DNA of 64,000 nt from JAPOXR01 sp965116115 (GTDB taxonomy: Bacteria; Pseudomonadota; Alphaproteobacteria; Rhodobacterales; Rhodobacteraceae): NCBI GenBank assembly GCA_965116115.1, contig OZ220486.1, positions 558,001 through 622,000 of the forward strand, read 5' to 3'. Below, one piece after another: positions 1-8,006 of this stretch (positions are counted from its first letter, which is position 1; every line of letters starts with the position of its first letter). The notes beneath the pieces were generated by a model, which saw only the letters and a program-made list of their open reading frames with translations, did no database searches and had not been told where the DNA came from. The translations under genes were made by a program, and so were the position numbers.

Positions 1-1
1 C

Positions 2-133
2 CTGATCGGGCGGCTGCGCGGCCGCAGATTCAACTGCCTGTCCGGAGAGGACAATCTCATAATGGATGCGGACATCAGCAACATGCCGGACGAACATCGC
101 CATCATCTGCGGAAAGCGGCGCGGAATGACTGA
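2..133 (+). CDS. fdhD: FdhD-like formate dehydrogenase accessory protein, C-terminal end (partial)
   Basis: An open frame enters from the left edge and stops with TGA at 131-133, giving 43 residues. The stretch LIGRLRGRRFNCLSGEDNL resembles the C-terminal end of FdhD proteins, the sulfurtransferases that pass sulfur from IscS to the molybdenum cofactor of formate dehydrogenase in the cytoplasm. The tail after it is charged and rich in His and Arg. The frame overlaps the start of mobA by 8 bases, and fdhD next to mobA/mobB is a common arrangement in Alphaproteobacteria. The identification rests on a short tail plus context, so it is probable rather than certain. The body of the gene lies outside the window. 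Confidence 0.62.
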   Translation: MIGRLRGRRFNCLSGEDNLIMDADISNMPDEHRHHLRKAARND

Positions 134-800
134 ATCCGTGGAGGCGGCGGATGCCGGACGTGCCAAGTGCGCGGAAATCCTTGGCGTGGTCCTGGCCGGA
201 GGCTTGTCGTCGCGCATGCGCGGGCCTGAGAAAACTCTGCTTGATCTCGGCGGAACGCCGCTGATCAGCCATGTCATCCGTCGAATTCTTCCTCAAGTCG
301 GTCAGCTCGCGATAAACGCCAACGGCGACTCGGGGAGGTTTGACCGGTTCGGGTTCCCCGTTTTTCCGGATATCGGCAGCGGGAACGCCGGTCCGTTGGC
401 GGGCATTCTGGCGGGATTGATGTGGGGAAGAGAGAGAGGTTATTCTGAAATCGTCACTGTGGCCGGCGACACGCCGTTTTTTCCAAGAGACCTTGTCGCG
501 CGGCTTTGCGCGGCGGCGCGGCGGCGCGGCGGCGGGAGGGCGCGGATTGCGCTGGCCGCGACCAGGGATCCGGAAAAAGGTCTCAGGCTTCATCCGACAT
601 GCGGATTGTGGCCGGTTGAATTGGCCGGTGATCTGCGCCGGGAACTTGATGCCGGAACGCGGAAGGTCGTGGACTGGACAGACCGGCATGAAACCGCCGC
701 CGCGGAGTTTTGCCATGGCCCGCCGGATCCGTTTTTCAATGTCAACCGGCCGGAAGATCTCGCCGCCGCCGGGGCGATGCTGGCGGAATTCATGCGATGA
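126..800 (+). CDS. mobA: Molybdenum cofactor guanylyltransferase MobA
   Basis: This 224-residue cytoplasmic enzyme attaches GMP to molybdopterin to make the guanine dinucleotide form of the cofactor. The nucleotide-binding signature LAGGLSSRM lies at residues 23-31, followed by the Lys of GPEK near residue 36; the metal-binding GDTPFF motif is in the middle and FNVNRPEDL near the C-terminus. I start at ATG 126 rather than the upstream in-frame ATG 66, because 126 overlaps the preceding stop and gives the usual family length. The gene ends in an ATGA overlap with the next gene, so all three are probably translated as one coupled operon. Confidence 0.93.
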   Translation: MTESVEAADAGRAKCAEILGVVLAGGLSSRMRGPEKTLLDLGGTPLISHVIRRILPQVGQLAINANGDSGRFDRFGFPVFPDIGSGNAGPLAGILAGLMWGRERGYSEIVTVAGDTPFFPRDLVARLCAAARRRGGGRARIALAATRDPEKGLRLHPTCGLWPVELAGDLRRELDAGTRKVVDWTDRHETAAAEFCHGPPDPFFNVNRPEDLAAAGAMLAEFMR

Positions 801-2572
801 GAGCGGTCGGAGTCGCCGGCTGGAAGAATTCCGGCAAGACCGGCCTCGTGGAACGGCTGGTGGCCGTATTCTCACGGCGCGGCCTGACGGTTTCAACAAT
901 CAAACATGCGCATCATGGATTTGACATTGATCAGCCCGGAACCGACAGTTTCCGGCATCGGGCGGCGGGAGCGCGCGAAGTCCTGATTTCATCACGGCTG
1001 CGGTGGGCCGTAATGCACGAGAACAATGGAAGCCAAGCTGAACTGGATCAGTTGCTGGCCAAGCTGGAACCTGCGGATCTGGTGATCGTGGAAGGGTTCA
1101 AGGGGGCCGATCTGCCCAAAATTGAAACCCGCCGCCGCGGGGCGGCCGGTGCCGCCTTGGCGCCGGATGATCCTGACGTCATCTGCGTAGCGAGCGATTC
1201 TCCGTCAACAGACCGGATTCCGCCGGAATTTGACCTGGCGGACGGAGAGGCGATCGCTGAATTCATTCTCCGGCATTTTGAAACCCGAGACGCCGGCGAT
1301 GTCCGCGGCTCCCGCGGGGCCGGTACCGTATCCGGGGATGGTATCTCAGCGATGCCGCCCGGGGTTGATTGGATGCCGGTTGATGAGGTGCTGTCGAAGC
1401 TGCGCGCGAATGTATCCGCGTCCGTCGACGCTGAGGAAGTGGATATATCCGAATCAGCCGGCAGAATTCTGGCTGAAGACGCGGCGGCGCGCCGGTCAAG
1501 TCCGCCCGCCGCGAATTCGGCGGTTGACGGTTACGGATTCCGCTTCGAGGATGCGGCCGGCGGCGAGTGCGCGCTTAAGCTGTTGCCGGGAAGATCAGCC
1601 GCCGGCGAACCTTTTGAAGGGTCTGTGCCCCGCGGCTGCGCGGTGCGCGTTCTGACAGGGGCGGCATTGCCGGACGGCGTGGACTCGGTGGCGCTGCACG
1701 AATCAGCCGACATCAGAGACGGCGCGGTCAGATTCAAAAGACCTCGCCGGCGCGGCGCCAACACGCGCCTGGCTGGAGAAGACCTGCGGCAGGGTGACAA
1801 GCTTTTCCGAGCGGGGCGGCTGGTCAGATCAAGCGACATCGCTTCGTTCGCCGCGGCGGGATTGACAACGGTCAGAGTGCGCCGGCGTTTGAAGGTGGCG
1901 GTGATTTCCACCGGCAATGAAATCATCGCGGCGGACGGCGCCGCGCCTGGCCGCGGAATCATTGACGCGAACCGCCCGATGCTGGCATCCGTTGTTTCGA
2001 ACTGGGGATACAGCCCGGTTGATTCGGGGATTGTCCGCGACGAAGAAGGCGCGGTGCGCGAAGCTTTTGACAGAGCAGCCGGAGCCGCGGACGCCATACT
2101 GGTATCCGGGGGTGCGTCTTCGGGAGATGAGGATCATGTTTCCAAGCTGCTGTCTTGCAAGGGTGAGCTTTTGGCGTGGCGCATTGCCGTCAAACCGGGC
2201 AGGCCGCTGGCGCTGGCCCGGTGGAACGGCATTCCGGTATTCGGACTGCCCGGCAACCCGGTGGCGGCATTCGTCTGCGCTCTCGTGTTCGCGCGTCCGG
2301 CGTTCAGCGTTCTCGCCGGAGGCGAGTGGCTTGAACCCGCCGGTTTCTCTGTTCCGGCTGACTTCCGGAAGGACAAGAAATCCGGCCGCCGCGAATTCAT
2401 CCGCGCCAAACTGAACGCTGAAGGAGCCGCTGAGAAATTCCGGTCCGAAGGATCGGGTTTGACAACCGGTCTGGCTTGGGCGGACGGGCTGGTGGAACTG
2501 GATGACGGCGCCCGGATGATCCGGAAGGGGAGTCTGGTCCGCTACATCCCTTATGCGAGTTTCGGACTGTGA
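797..2572 (+). CDS. MobB-MoeA fusion protein (molybdopterin GTP-binding adapter plus molybdopterin molybdenumtransferase)
   Basis: This 591-residue protein joins two normally separate cofactor enzymes. Residues 1 to about 165 form a MobB domain with a P-loop (GWKNSGKT, residues 8-15), thought to assist MobA by GTP binding. Residues from about 190 form MoeA, which inserts molybdate into adenylated molybdopterin. MoeA landmarks are SAVDGYGF, the GGASSGDEDHV loop (usually GGxSxGxxD), KPGRPLALA and GLPGNPVA. The start at ATG 797 overlaps the mobA stop as ATGA; an upstream GTG/ATG in the same frame lies inside mobA and is rejected. The linker between domains (about residues 165-190) is low complexity. 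With mobA and the FdhD-like gene upstream, the operon supplies Mo-bis-MGD, most likely for a formate dehydrogenase encoded to the left. Confidence 0.92.
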   Translation: MRAVGVAGWKNSGKTGLVERLVAVFSRRGLTVSTIKHAHHGFDIDQPGTDSFRHRAAGAREVLISSRLRWAVMHENNGSQAELDQLLAKLEPADLVIVEGFKGADLPKIETRRRGAAGAALAPDDPDVICVASDSPSTDRIPPEFDLADGEAIAEFILRHFETRDAGDVRGSRGAGTVSGDGISAMPPGVDWMPVDEVLSKLRANVSASVDAEEVDISESAGRILAEDAAARRSSPPAANSAVDGYGFRFEDAAGGECALKLLPGRSAAGEPFEGSVPRGCAVRVLTGAALPDGVDSVALHESADIRDGAVRFKRPRRRGANTRLAGEDLRQGDKLFRAGRLVRSSDIASFAAAGLTTVRVRRRLKVAVISTGNEIIAADGAAPGRGIIDANRPMLASVVSNWGYSPVDSGIVRDEEGAVREAFDRAAGAADAILVSGGASSGDEDHVSKLLSCKGELLAWRIAVKPGRPLALARWNGIPVFGLPGNPVAAFVCALVFARPAFSVLAGGEWLEPAGFSVPADFRKDKKSGRREFIRAKLNAEGAAEKFRSEGSGLTTGLAWADGLVELDDGARMIRKGSLVRYIPYASFGL

Positions 2573-2608
2573 GACGCCGCGCGGTTCCCGTTCCGCGTGT
2601 TCCGGCAG

Positions 2609-3487
2609 TCAGCCGCTGGCCAGAGAGCAGTGAATGAGAATGCACGCCCGCATCGTGCGGGTGTCCGCGAAGGCGAGGATTTGTCGGTCGCTGGCCTCAA
2701 ATATGAGCCGGCCCGTCAGGCTGAGCGCGCGGTCGGTGAAACTGTCCGCTGCCGCCCGCAGGTCGGGATTGCATTCAAACATTCTCCTGACGGCGGAGTG
2801 GTGGGGCGGATTGCCGACGCTGCCGAGAAATTCCAGCGGCCGGCGGCCCTTGCCGGGAAAGGCCTTCCTCCATTCGACCGGCTGCGCGAAATCCACCGGC
2901 AGCGAATCGACCGCCAGTTCCGCCGCCGCAAGCGCCTGAAGCATCTGCATGGCGAGGTCCAGCAGTTCATCGATTTCAGGGTCTTCAGCTGCGGCGTCCA
3001 ATGCTTCAAACGCCTCGGTGTCGTCCGCGTCTTCGGCGAAGTTCATCGCGCGGATCAGCGTGTCCCTTGGTACCGGCAGCGGCTGAATCTGTTTCGGCGG
3101 CTCTTCGGGGTCGTCCGTCGGAGGCGGCGGCGGGTCCTCGCTGGCCTGCCCGTCCGCTTGGTCGGCGGCCGCTTTCTGGGATTCAATGCCGTTCAGTCCA
3201 GCCAGCTGTCCCAGCTGTTTGTTGTAGCTGGACAGCAAACTGCGCGAATTCTGGATTTGATTCTGGAGATTCCACAGACTGTTATCCGAACTGTCTTTGA
3301 ACAGCATCATGAGCGCGAGTGACCAGATGATCAGCAGCGGCGCGGCGAAAACAGCGAACTTCGCCAGCAGATCGGGATTTACGAGCGGCTCCGGAAGAAT
3401 CGTCCCCGGCAGAAAGGTCAGAAAGCAGAGCGCGGCCCAAAAGACGGAAACGAGTATTGCGGCCAATACCGGGAACTGGAACCGCAT
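2609..3487 (-). CDS. Hypothetical membrane protein with two N-terminal transmembrane segments
   Basis: I do not recognise this 292-residue protein. The first 65 residues hold two hydrophobic stretches (about 7-30 and 43-63), followed by a polar Gln/Asn-rich segment. An acidic, proline-rich linker with DPPPPPTDDPEEPP comes next, and then an acidic helical domain ending near LIHCSLASG. The likely topology is a cytoplasmic or periplasmic C-terminal domain on a two-pass anchor. It is convergent with the mobB-moeA gene (36 bases apart). Coding character is convincing (start ATG, uninterrupted, domain-like composition), but no function can be assigned from sequence. To its right lies a gene-poor stretch leading into the composite mobile element. 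Confidence 0.7.
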   Translation of the reverse strand: MRFQFPVLAAILVSVFWAALCFLTFLPGTILPEPLVNPDLLAKFAVFAAPLLIIWSLALMMLFKDSSDNSLWNLQNQIQNSRSLLSSYNKQLGQLAGLNGIESQKAAADQADGQASEDPPPPPTDDPEEPPKQIQPLPVPRDTLIRAMNFAEDADDTEAFEALDAAAEDPEIDELLDLAMQMLQALAAAELAVDSLPVDFAQPVEWRKAFPGKGRRPLEFLGSVGNPPHHSAVRRMFECNPDLRAAADSFTDRALSLTGRLIFEASDRQILAFADTRTMRACILIHCSLASG

Positions 3488-3866
3488 CTGATTCAGGGCC
3501 CGCGCTTGAACAAACGGCCGGCCGGACCGCTGTTTGACTTCGGGTCAGGCGGCGGAGGCAGGATGGCACGAAGGAATTTTTCGGTGTCAGGCGGTCGGTT
3601 GGACATGACGGATGAGGAATGCCAGCTGTTGGATGGCCTGTTGCTGAAATGGCTGGGCCGGTCTGCTGGTGCCCAATATACCACTTATCGTCGCCGCTGC
3701 AAAGGCTGGGCCGGAAGGCGCACGCGAATCTATCGGATATCCAGAGGATCAGCGAAGAGAATGGCGGTTCTCACGGCGGTGCGGGGCAGCGGTTCTGTCC
3801 GGATCAAGGCGCGGTGAGCGGCGGCCTACGCAGGGCGCGTGTCACCGGACGATTTTTCGGGAAATC
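3488..3866. other. Gene-poor spacer left of the composite element
   Basis: This 379-base stretch holds only short overlapping frames. The longest (3506-3817, plus strand, 103 residues) is basic and Gly/Arg-rich in all three alternative readings and matches no family I know. The last eight bases, GGGAAATC, directly precede an IS66-type end and are repeated with one mismatch just right of position 11860, so they are probably part of a target-site duplication. Confidence 0.4.
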
Positions 3867-4535
3867 GTAACTGCTCACCCCTGCTGATTATTGATCGTTT
3901 TTCCTGACGGGGTTTGGGTCAGGCGCCTTCACCCGCCCGCTGCAGGGAACCGGATGTGCGGGTTCCGGTCAGCAAGAACCGGTCCGGCTCTTCGGTCTGT
4001 CTCCCTTTCCGGCCCGCGGCGACGGGTCTGCGACGCGGTCGGGAAACCCGCGCCGGCGGCGCGATCATGAAGCGCAAGCCGCCGGCGATCCGCGACATTG
4101 GCATCACCCTTAACCGCCGGGCGATCGACGCCTTCCGATGCGACTGCCGGTCGAACTCCGCCATGGCTGCGCCCTGGCCTTTCTTGAGACGTGCCCGTTC
4201 CAACGCCGCGAACCAGTCTACTGCGACCCGCCCTATGCGCAGTCGACGCGCAGGTCGCAGCACCGCTGCCGCTTCGACTGCCCGGACGACGACCATGTTG
4301 AACTCTTCGGCATCCTGAAGCCGCTGCCCTGCCAGGTGATGGTCTCCGGCTATCCTTCCCGGTATACGACACGCACTTGGCCGGCGGGCACTCGGTCAAG
4401 ATCCAGGTCAACAACCAGCCTTGCGTCGTCACCGAGAAGCTGTGGTTCAACTTCGCGCCGGGCCGGCCTTGCCGGCACATATGCGCGGGCAGGAACTTCA
4501 CCGACCGCCAGCGCATCAAGCGCAACGGCCGGGAC
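3867..4535 (+). pseudogene. IS66-associated DNA adenine methylase, decayed copy 1 with IS66-type end
   Basis: The arm begins with the IS66-type end and continues into a remnant of an N6-adenine methyltransferase of the Dam/D12 class. Recognisable parts are GGAIMKRKPPAIRDIG (motif I region), the catalytic DPPY of VYCDPPYAQSTRRSQ, and the C-terminal HICAGRNFTDRQRIKRN. The frame breaks near 4360, so the N-terminal and C-terminal parts lie in different frames. The segment encoding PPHDAYIEPFLG, present in copy 2 (11177-11800), is missing here. Near 3915-3960 this copy also has about 50 bases that copy 2 lacks. Similarity to copy 2 stops right after the codons for RIKRN, which marks the inner boundary of the arm. 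Confidence 0.72.
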
Positions 4536-4559
4536 GGCAGGGCCCAGCGATCGGATCGG

Positions 4560-4790
4560 GCACGCCGCGCGGCTGTGGAAGCTCAAGCAGCAAGCGCTTC
4601 GTGAGCGTCGGCAACGCCGCCGCCGCGGACAGACACAGGCGGCCGAGGAAATTCCACCAACCGGTGCGCTCGCACAACTCGCGGGCCAGACCTTGACGGC
4701 AGCGTCGCCGGAGCGCAGCGCGCCGGCGAACCAATCAAGCGTCTGCGAATCGAAATGGCGGTGACCTATTTGCCTGCCCGCGTCATGCAC
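4560..4790 (-). pseudogene. Possible DUF4338-like N-terminal remnant
   Basis: On the minus strand two short frames together read HFDSQTLDWFAGALRSGD and then, after a shift, LARELCERTGWWNFLGRL and LLLELPQPR. The pattern of Arg-(S/G)-x-L-(A/S)-R-x-L-C-x-x-x-x-W followed by a Leu-rich helix and LPP resembles the N-terminal domain (DUF4338 type) attached to some transposases and Druantia-like proteins. It is short, frameshifted and without the catalytic part, so I call it only a likely remnant. Confidence 0.35.
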
Positions 4791-4857
4791 GAACAGATCA
4801 CCTATATAAGTGTGAACCGTTGAAAGTTGCCGATCGGCGGGGTGATATTCTGATTCC

Positions 4858-5097
4858 ATGAAACAGGACAGAATCAACGAAGCCGTAATGGCATTGCTTT
4901 ACTTCGGCATCTATAACCACAATCCGGTGAAGGGTGCCCGGACCTGGAAGCCGTTCGATCAGGATGCGATGGGATGTTTGCACGAGAAGGGCCTGATTTC
5001 GAACCCCGTCAGTAAGACAAGGTCAGTGACCCTGACCGAATCGGGGTTGCGTCCGGCGGAAGAGGCTGACAACCGTGTTCTCGGGGCGGATGACTGA
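4858..5097 (+). CDS. DUF6429 family protein
   Basis: This 79-residue protein matches the small DUF6429 family in pattern: an N-terminal KIDEA-like helix with ALLYF, then ARTWKPFDQDAM, LHEKGLISNPV and a LTESGLRPAEEA helix. These look like a winged-helix fold, and the family has no established function. The start is ATG 4858; no strong ribosome site is visible. It is the leftmost intact cargo gene of the composite element and lies 89 bases from the 3' end of the convergent DUF262 gene. DUF6429 genes are often found near mobile elements, which fits this setting. Confidence 0.72.
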   Translation: MKQDRINEAVMALLYFGIYNHNPVKGARTWKPFDQDAMGCLHEKGLISNPVSKTRSVTLTESGLRPAEEADNRVLGADD

Positions 5098-5186
5098 ACC
5101 GCACGACATTCTCGGAATGGCCGCACCCAAGCCTCTCCGACTCTGCATGGAAGACACGGTCGATGCAGCCATCTGGAAGATCTACT

Positions 5187-6980
5187 CTATAGCGATAAGT
5201 AGTAGTCACGGATTTTCCCGGCCATCAGAAGCCTGCGCCTTTTCAAGAAGCCGTCGTAGTCATCGACATCCGCCTCTTGCATGCCGCAAGGTATGCAGTG
5301 CGCCTGAAGGTTGGAGCGCAGTTCGTCAGCGTCGGTGATGCCTCCATATCGGGGTTTTCCGCTCTTGCATTGGTCCTGAAGTGCGCTGAAATACGAAGCT
5401 GGCGGCGCATCGCCGATGGCGATGTTGATCTCACCCTGCATCACCACATAGTTCGCGATCTGATTGTAGCGGCCGCGCGTCAGACCGTGATTTTTCAGGT
5501 AATTCTGCGGAAAGACGTGATGAAAATGGGAGGCGCCTTCCAGCAGAGTCTGAACGGTATGCCCGTTCGACAAGAACCCCTTGTCGTTTCCCCTAACCTG
5601 ACTCGCCAGGAAGACGTTGAAGTATAGGCTGTTCGCCGCCGAGGTGTCCATCTGTTGCGGCAGGCCGGTGTCCCAGAACGCGTCTGACAGCTCGGCCCGT
5701 TCCACCGCGTCCAGGCAGTCCTCTGCGTTCTGTTTCGTGATATTGCGGATATCAACTCCGAATGCGGTCTCGGGCGAACCCGTGTAGCGGCGGGTCAGAA
5801 CGGACATGACAAACCAACGACGCACCAGGTTTTCGATGATCCCCGGATTGGCGTGCCGCGCGCGTAGTGTCAGATAAACGATATAAGCGAAGTTGACGGC
5901 GTTCTGGGATCGGATCATCGATGCGTTCACGAACCCTGCCGAGCGCAGGATCATCACGAAGCGCTTGAAGTCCGTCTCGTTCATGAAGCGCAGGATCGCC
6001 GCATTGAGTCTGCTGAACGAATCCTCGGCGATGACTTCCTCGAACTCACGGGTCTCGAAGTTCCGGCCGGAAAGCAGGGCAACCAGATCGTCGAGCCGTC
6101 CACGCTTGAACTCCGACGTGAATGCCACGCGAAGCATGTCCGTGTAGGAGGGATCGTAGAGGTCCTCCTTCTCGTACTTCAGCCATTCCATCGCCTGAAA
6201 ATACCTGGTGTCTGCAAACTCGCTGTCGCTCGCGAGATCGGCATACGCTTCTGGCGCCACGGCGAGATGGCAAAAATAATCAATGCACTTTCGAAGTTGA
6301 TGGCCGTTGTATTTTTCATTCGCCGCCATCTTCGACATGGCGAAGTCCGCCGCATTCAGTGAAACGCCCTTTGAGTTGATGCGGACGAATATCTCCGAAA
6401 CGGTTTCCACATCCAGATCGGCATTGAGTTCAATGAGGCCGAGCGAATTGTTTCGGATGCCCCGCAGTCGTTCGATCCGTTCGTATATCTCGTCCCGGTT
6501 CGATTCCGGATTGCTCTCGCAATAGGCATCGACCACCCGAAGCAGCTTGGTGTCGGGTGCGAACAGGTTGGCGATGTCGGCAAGCCACGCCCGGTCGCGC
6601 TGAATGGCGGGATTGGCCACTTCGAACCGTTCCTCGCCGGGATGGAACGCGATCGTGATCCGCGCCTTCCTATATTTCTTGTCGACGATCTGCCGTCCGA
6701 GCATGGCCGCCAATAGTGCCGTGACGCGTTGTTGGCCGTCGATCAGAATGCGCTTGCCCGCTGACTCGCTTCCGTTTTTTAATCGGACCGAAGGGTTACG
6801 CCATGCGATGAGATACCCGACCGGATAGCCGAAATAGAGCGAGTCTATGAAATCACGCACCTTCGCCGCGTTCCAGACAAACGGGCGCTGAATCTCGGGG
6901 ATCCCGACCTCGTCGGACTCGATCCAAGTTAGCAGGGTCTGGATCGTATGCTGGTTGACTGAGTAGCGCTGGATGGTCAT
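5187..6980 (-). CDS. DUF262 domain protein with C-terminal HNH-like region (GmrSD-type nuclease)
   Basis: The 597-residue protein starts with a DUF262 domain. IPEIQRPFVWNAAKVRDF lies at about residues 27-45, and the ParB/Srx-like nucleotide-binding motif ILIDGQQRVTAL at about 78-89. The C-terminal part has a DUF1524-like HNH nuclease signature, HFHHVFPQNYLKNHG (about 486-500). This order is that of GmrS-GmrD type IV restriction proteins, in which NTP hydrolysis by DUF262 is coupled to cleavage of modified phage DNA. Here it is a single gene without a separate DUF1524 partner. It appears intact, lies inside the composite element, and diverges from a coiled-coil pseudogene with almost no spacing. 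The exact target is unknown; assignment as a defence nuclease is family inference. Confidence 0.85.
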   Translation of the reverse strand: MTIQRYSVNQHTIQTLLTWIESDEVGIPEIQRPFVWNAAKVRDFIDSLYFGYPVGYLIAWRNPSVRLKNGSESAGKRILIDGQQRVTALLAAMLGRQIVDKKYRKARITIAFHPGEERFEVANPAIQRDRAWLADIANLFAPDTKLLRVVDAYCESNPESNRDEIYERIERLRGIRNNSLGLIELNADLDVETVSEIFVRINSKGVSLNAADFAMSKMAANEKYNGHQLRKCIDYFCHLAVAPEAYADLASDSEFADTRYFQAMEWLKYEKEDLYDPSYTDMLRVAFTSEFKRGRLDDLVALLSGRNFETREFEEVIAEDSFSRLNAAILRFMNETDFKRFVMILRSAGFVNASMIRSQNAVNFAYIVYLTLRARHANPGIIENLVRRWFVMSVLTRRYTGSPETAFGVDIRNITKQNAEDCLDAVERAELSDAFWDTGLPQQMDTSAANSLYFNVFLASQVRGNDKGFLSNGHTVQTLLEGASHFHHVFPQNYLKNHGLTRGRYNQIANYVVMQGEINIAIGDAPPASYFSALQDQCKSGKPRYGGITDADELRSNLQAHCIPCGMQEADVDDYDGFLKRRRLLMAGKIRDYYLSL

Positions 6981-6984
6981 GGTT

Positions 6985-7436
6985 GCTGCAAATGGAGATT
7001 ATGAAGATAGATTGAAAAACATCATATCGCGTGGTTATCGAGAAAGTTCAATACCAACATTTCCGGCAGACAGCAGCCGGTATGAAGACAAAGTGGCCAG
7101 CACGATCAATTCTCTGGTTTCTGGTCTCAAGGACAGATTTGCAGATCAAAAAGACATAGCGCGCCTGGGTGGCCGGATCGAGCCTCAGAAGGCCGAAACC
7201 AAGGAGTGGTAAGACAATTTGGAAACCAAGATCGATATGCTGATCTTGAATGTCGCCACGAAGAGCGATTTTGAGAAATCAAGAACGATCTGCAAGAGTC
7301 GAAATTCGATCTCAGGTGGATCAAGGGGATTGTCTTTGCCGACATTGCAGCGATTCCGGCGATTACTTGGTTGTTGGTAAGGTTCTGGGCCCGGCAGCTG
7401 ACTCCGGATCCGCAAATTGCATTCTGCAAATGAAGT
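6985..7436 (+). pseudogene. Broken coiled-coil membrane protein (DUF1640-like)
   Basis: The plus frame encodes a coiled-coil stretch (SGLKDRFADQKDIARLGGRI), then hits TAA at 7210-7212. Without that stop it would read on as LETKIDMLILNVATKSDF in the same frame. A second lesion near 7281 shifts the frame, after which KNDLQESKFDLRWIKGIVF continues into a hydrophobic helix (AAIPAITWLLVRFW) and stops at about 7436. The plan, heptad coiled coil plus one C-terminal membrane helix, is that of small DUF1640-type proteins and matches the intact gene at 54340-54618. One nonsense change and one frameshift therefore seem to have killed this copy. Confidence 0.55.
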
Positions 7437-7493
7437 GATGCATTTCGGAGTTTTGTCGGGATATGATTTAATGACAGGATGCCAGGGCATTTT

Positions 7494-7988
7494 TCAAAGC
7501 ACTTCCTCGAACGAAGAGAAAGCCATCCGAAACCTATTTGCTTCTAAGACTCCCTTCATGCGATCCGCATCTTCTATCGAAATGAGTCCCTGTCGCAGTG
7601 CAAGAATGAATATGCCCGGCGTGCTCAAAATTCGATTGGCACCGATTCGGGCGATAGCCTCTCGTCTAAAAACGCGTTTTTCATCACATGCTATGGCATG
7701 GCCTCGAACGACTGCCAGCGCGAGTGAGGCTGCTTCGCCACGACCCATGATTTGTACGAGTTCGGAGAAAAGCGTGAGACTTTCTATTTCTTCCAAGCGG
7801 ACTGAGTTGAAGTGCCCTTCTTGCAGAGCTGCTGCCACTATATCCTGCTGTTCTTGCCGTGTTATCTCGGCCAGGACTTCATCGACTATGATAAAGTCAT
7901 GGTCATCAAGGGATCCTAGTACTGAAAGCCAGTCGACATGAATTAGATTGATGAGGACATTTGTGTCCGTGACGACAATTTGCAGCAC
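7494..7988 (-). CDS. PIN-domain toxin-like protein
   Basis: The 164-residue protein has a PIN-like fold. The N-terminal acidic motif is VTDTNVLINL (residues 6-15), a central acidic residue lies in IIVDEVLAEITR, and the conserved GRGEAASLALAVVRG and IACDEKRVFRREA follow. The Gly-Arg-Gly-Glu-Ala pattern is typical of the DUF3368-like PIN branch that pairs with XRE/ImmA proteins. Such proteins are ribonuclease toxins. The gene lies 18 bases downstream of the XRE-ImmA gene in the same direction, so the two form a two-gene unit with the antitoxin first. It sits within the composite element, where it could stabilise the cargo. Confidence 0.75.
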   Translation of the reverse strand: MLQIVVTDTNVLINLIHVDWLSVLGSLDDHDFIIVDEVLAEITRQEQQDIVAAALQEGHFNSVRLEEIESLTLFSELVQIMGRGEAASLALAVVRGHAIACDEKRVFRREAIARIGANRILSTPGIFILALRQGLISIEDADRMKGVLEANRFRMAFSSFEEVL

Positions 7989-8006
7989 TGGATCGGAGGT
8001 TTCTGT

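Noticed and set aside
3506..3817. 103-residue plus-strand frame between the membrane protein and the composite element
   Set aside because: Gly/Arg-rich, overlapping alternative frames of similar quality, and no family pattern or convincing ribosome site.
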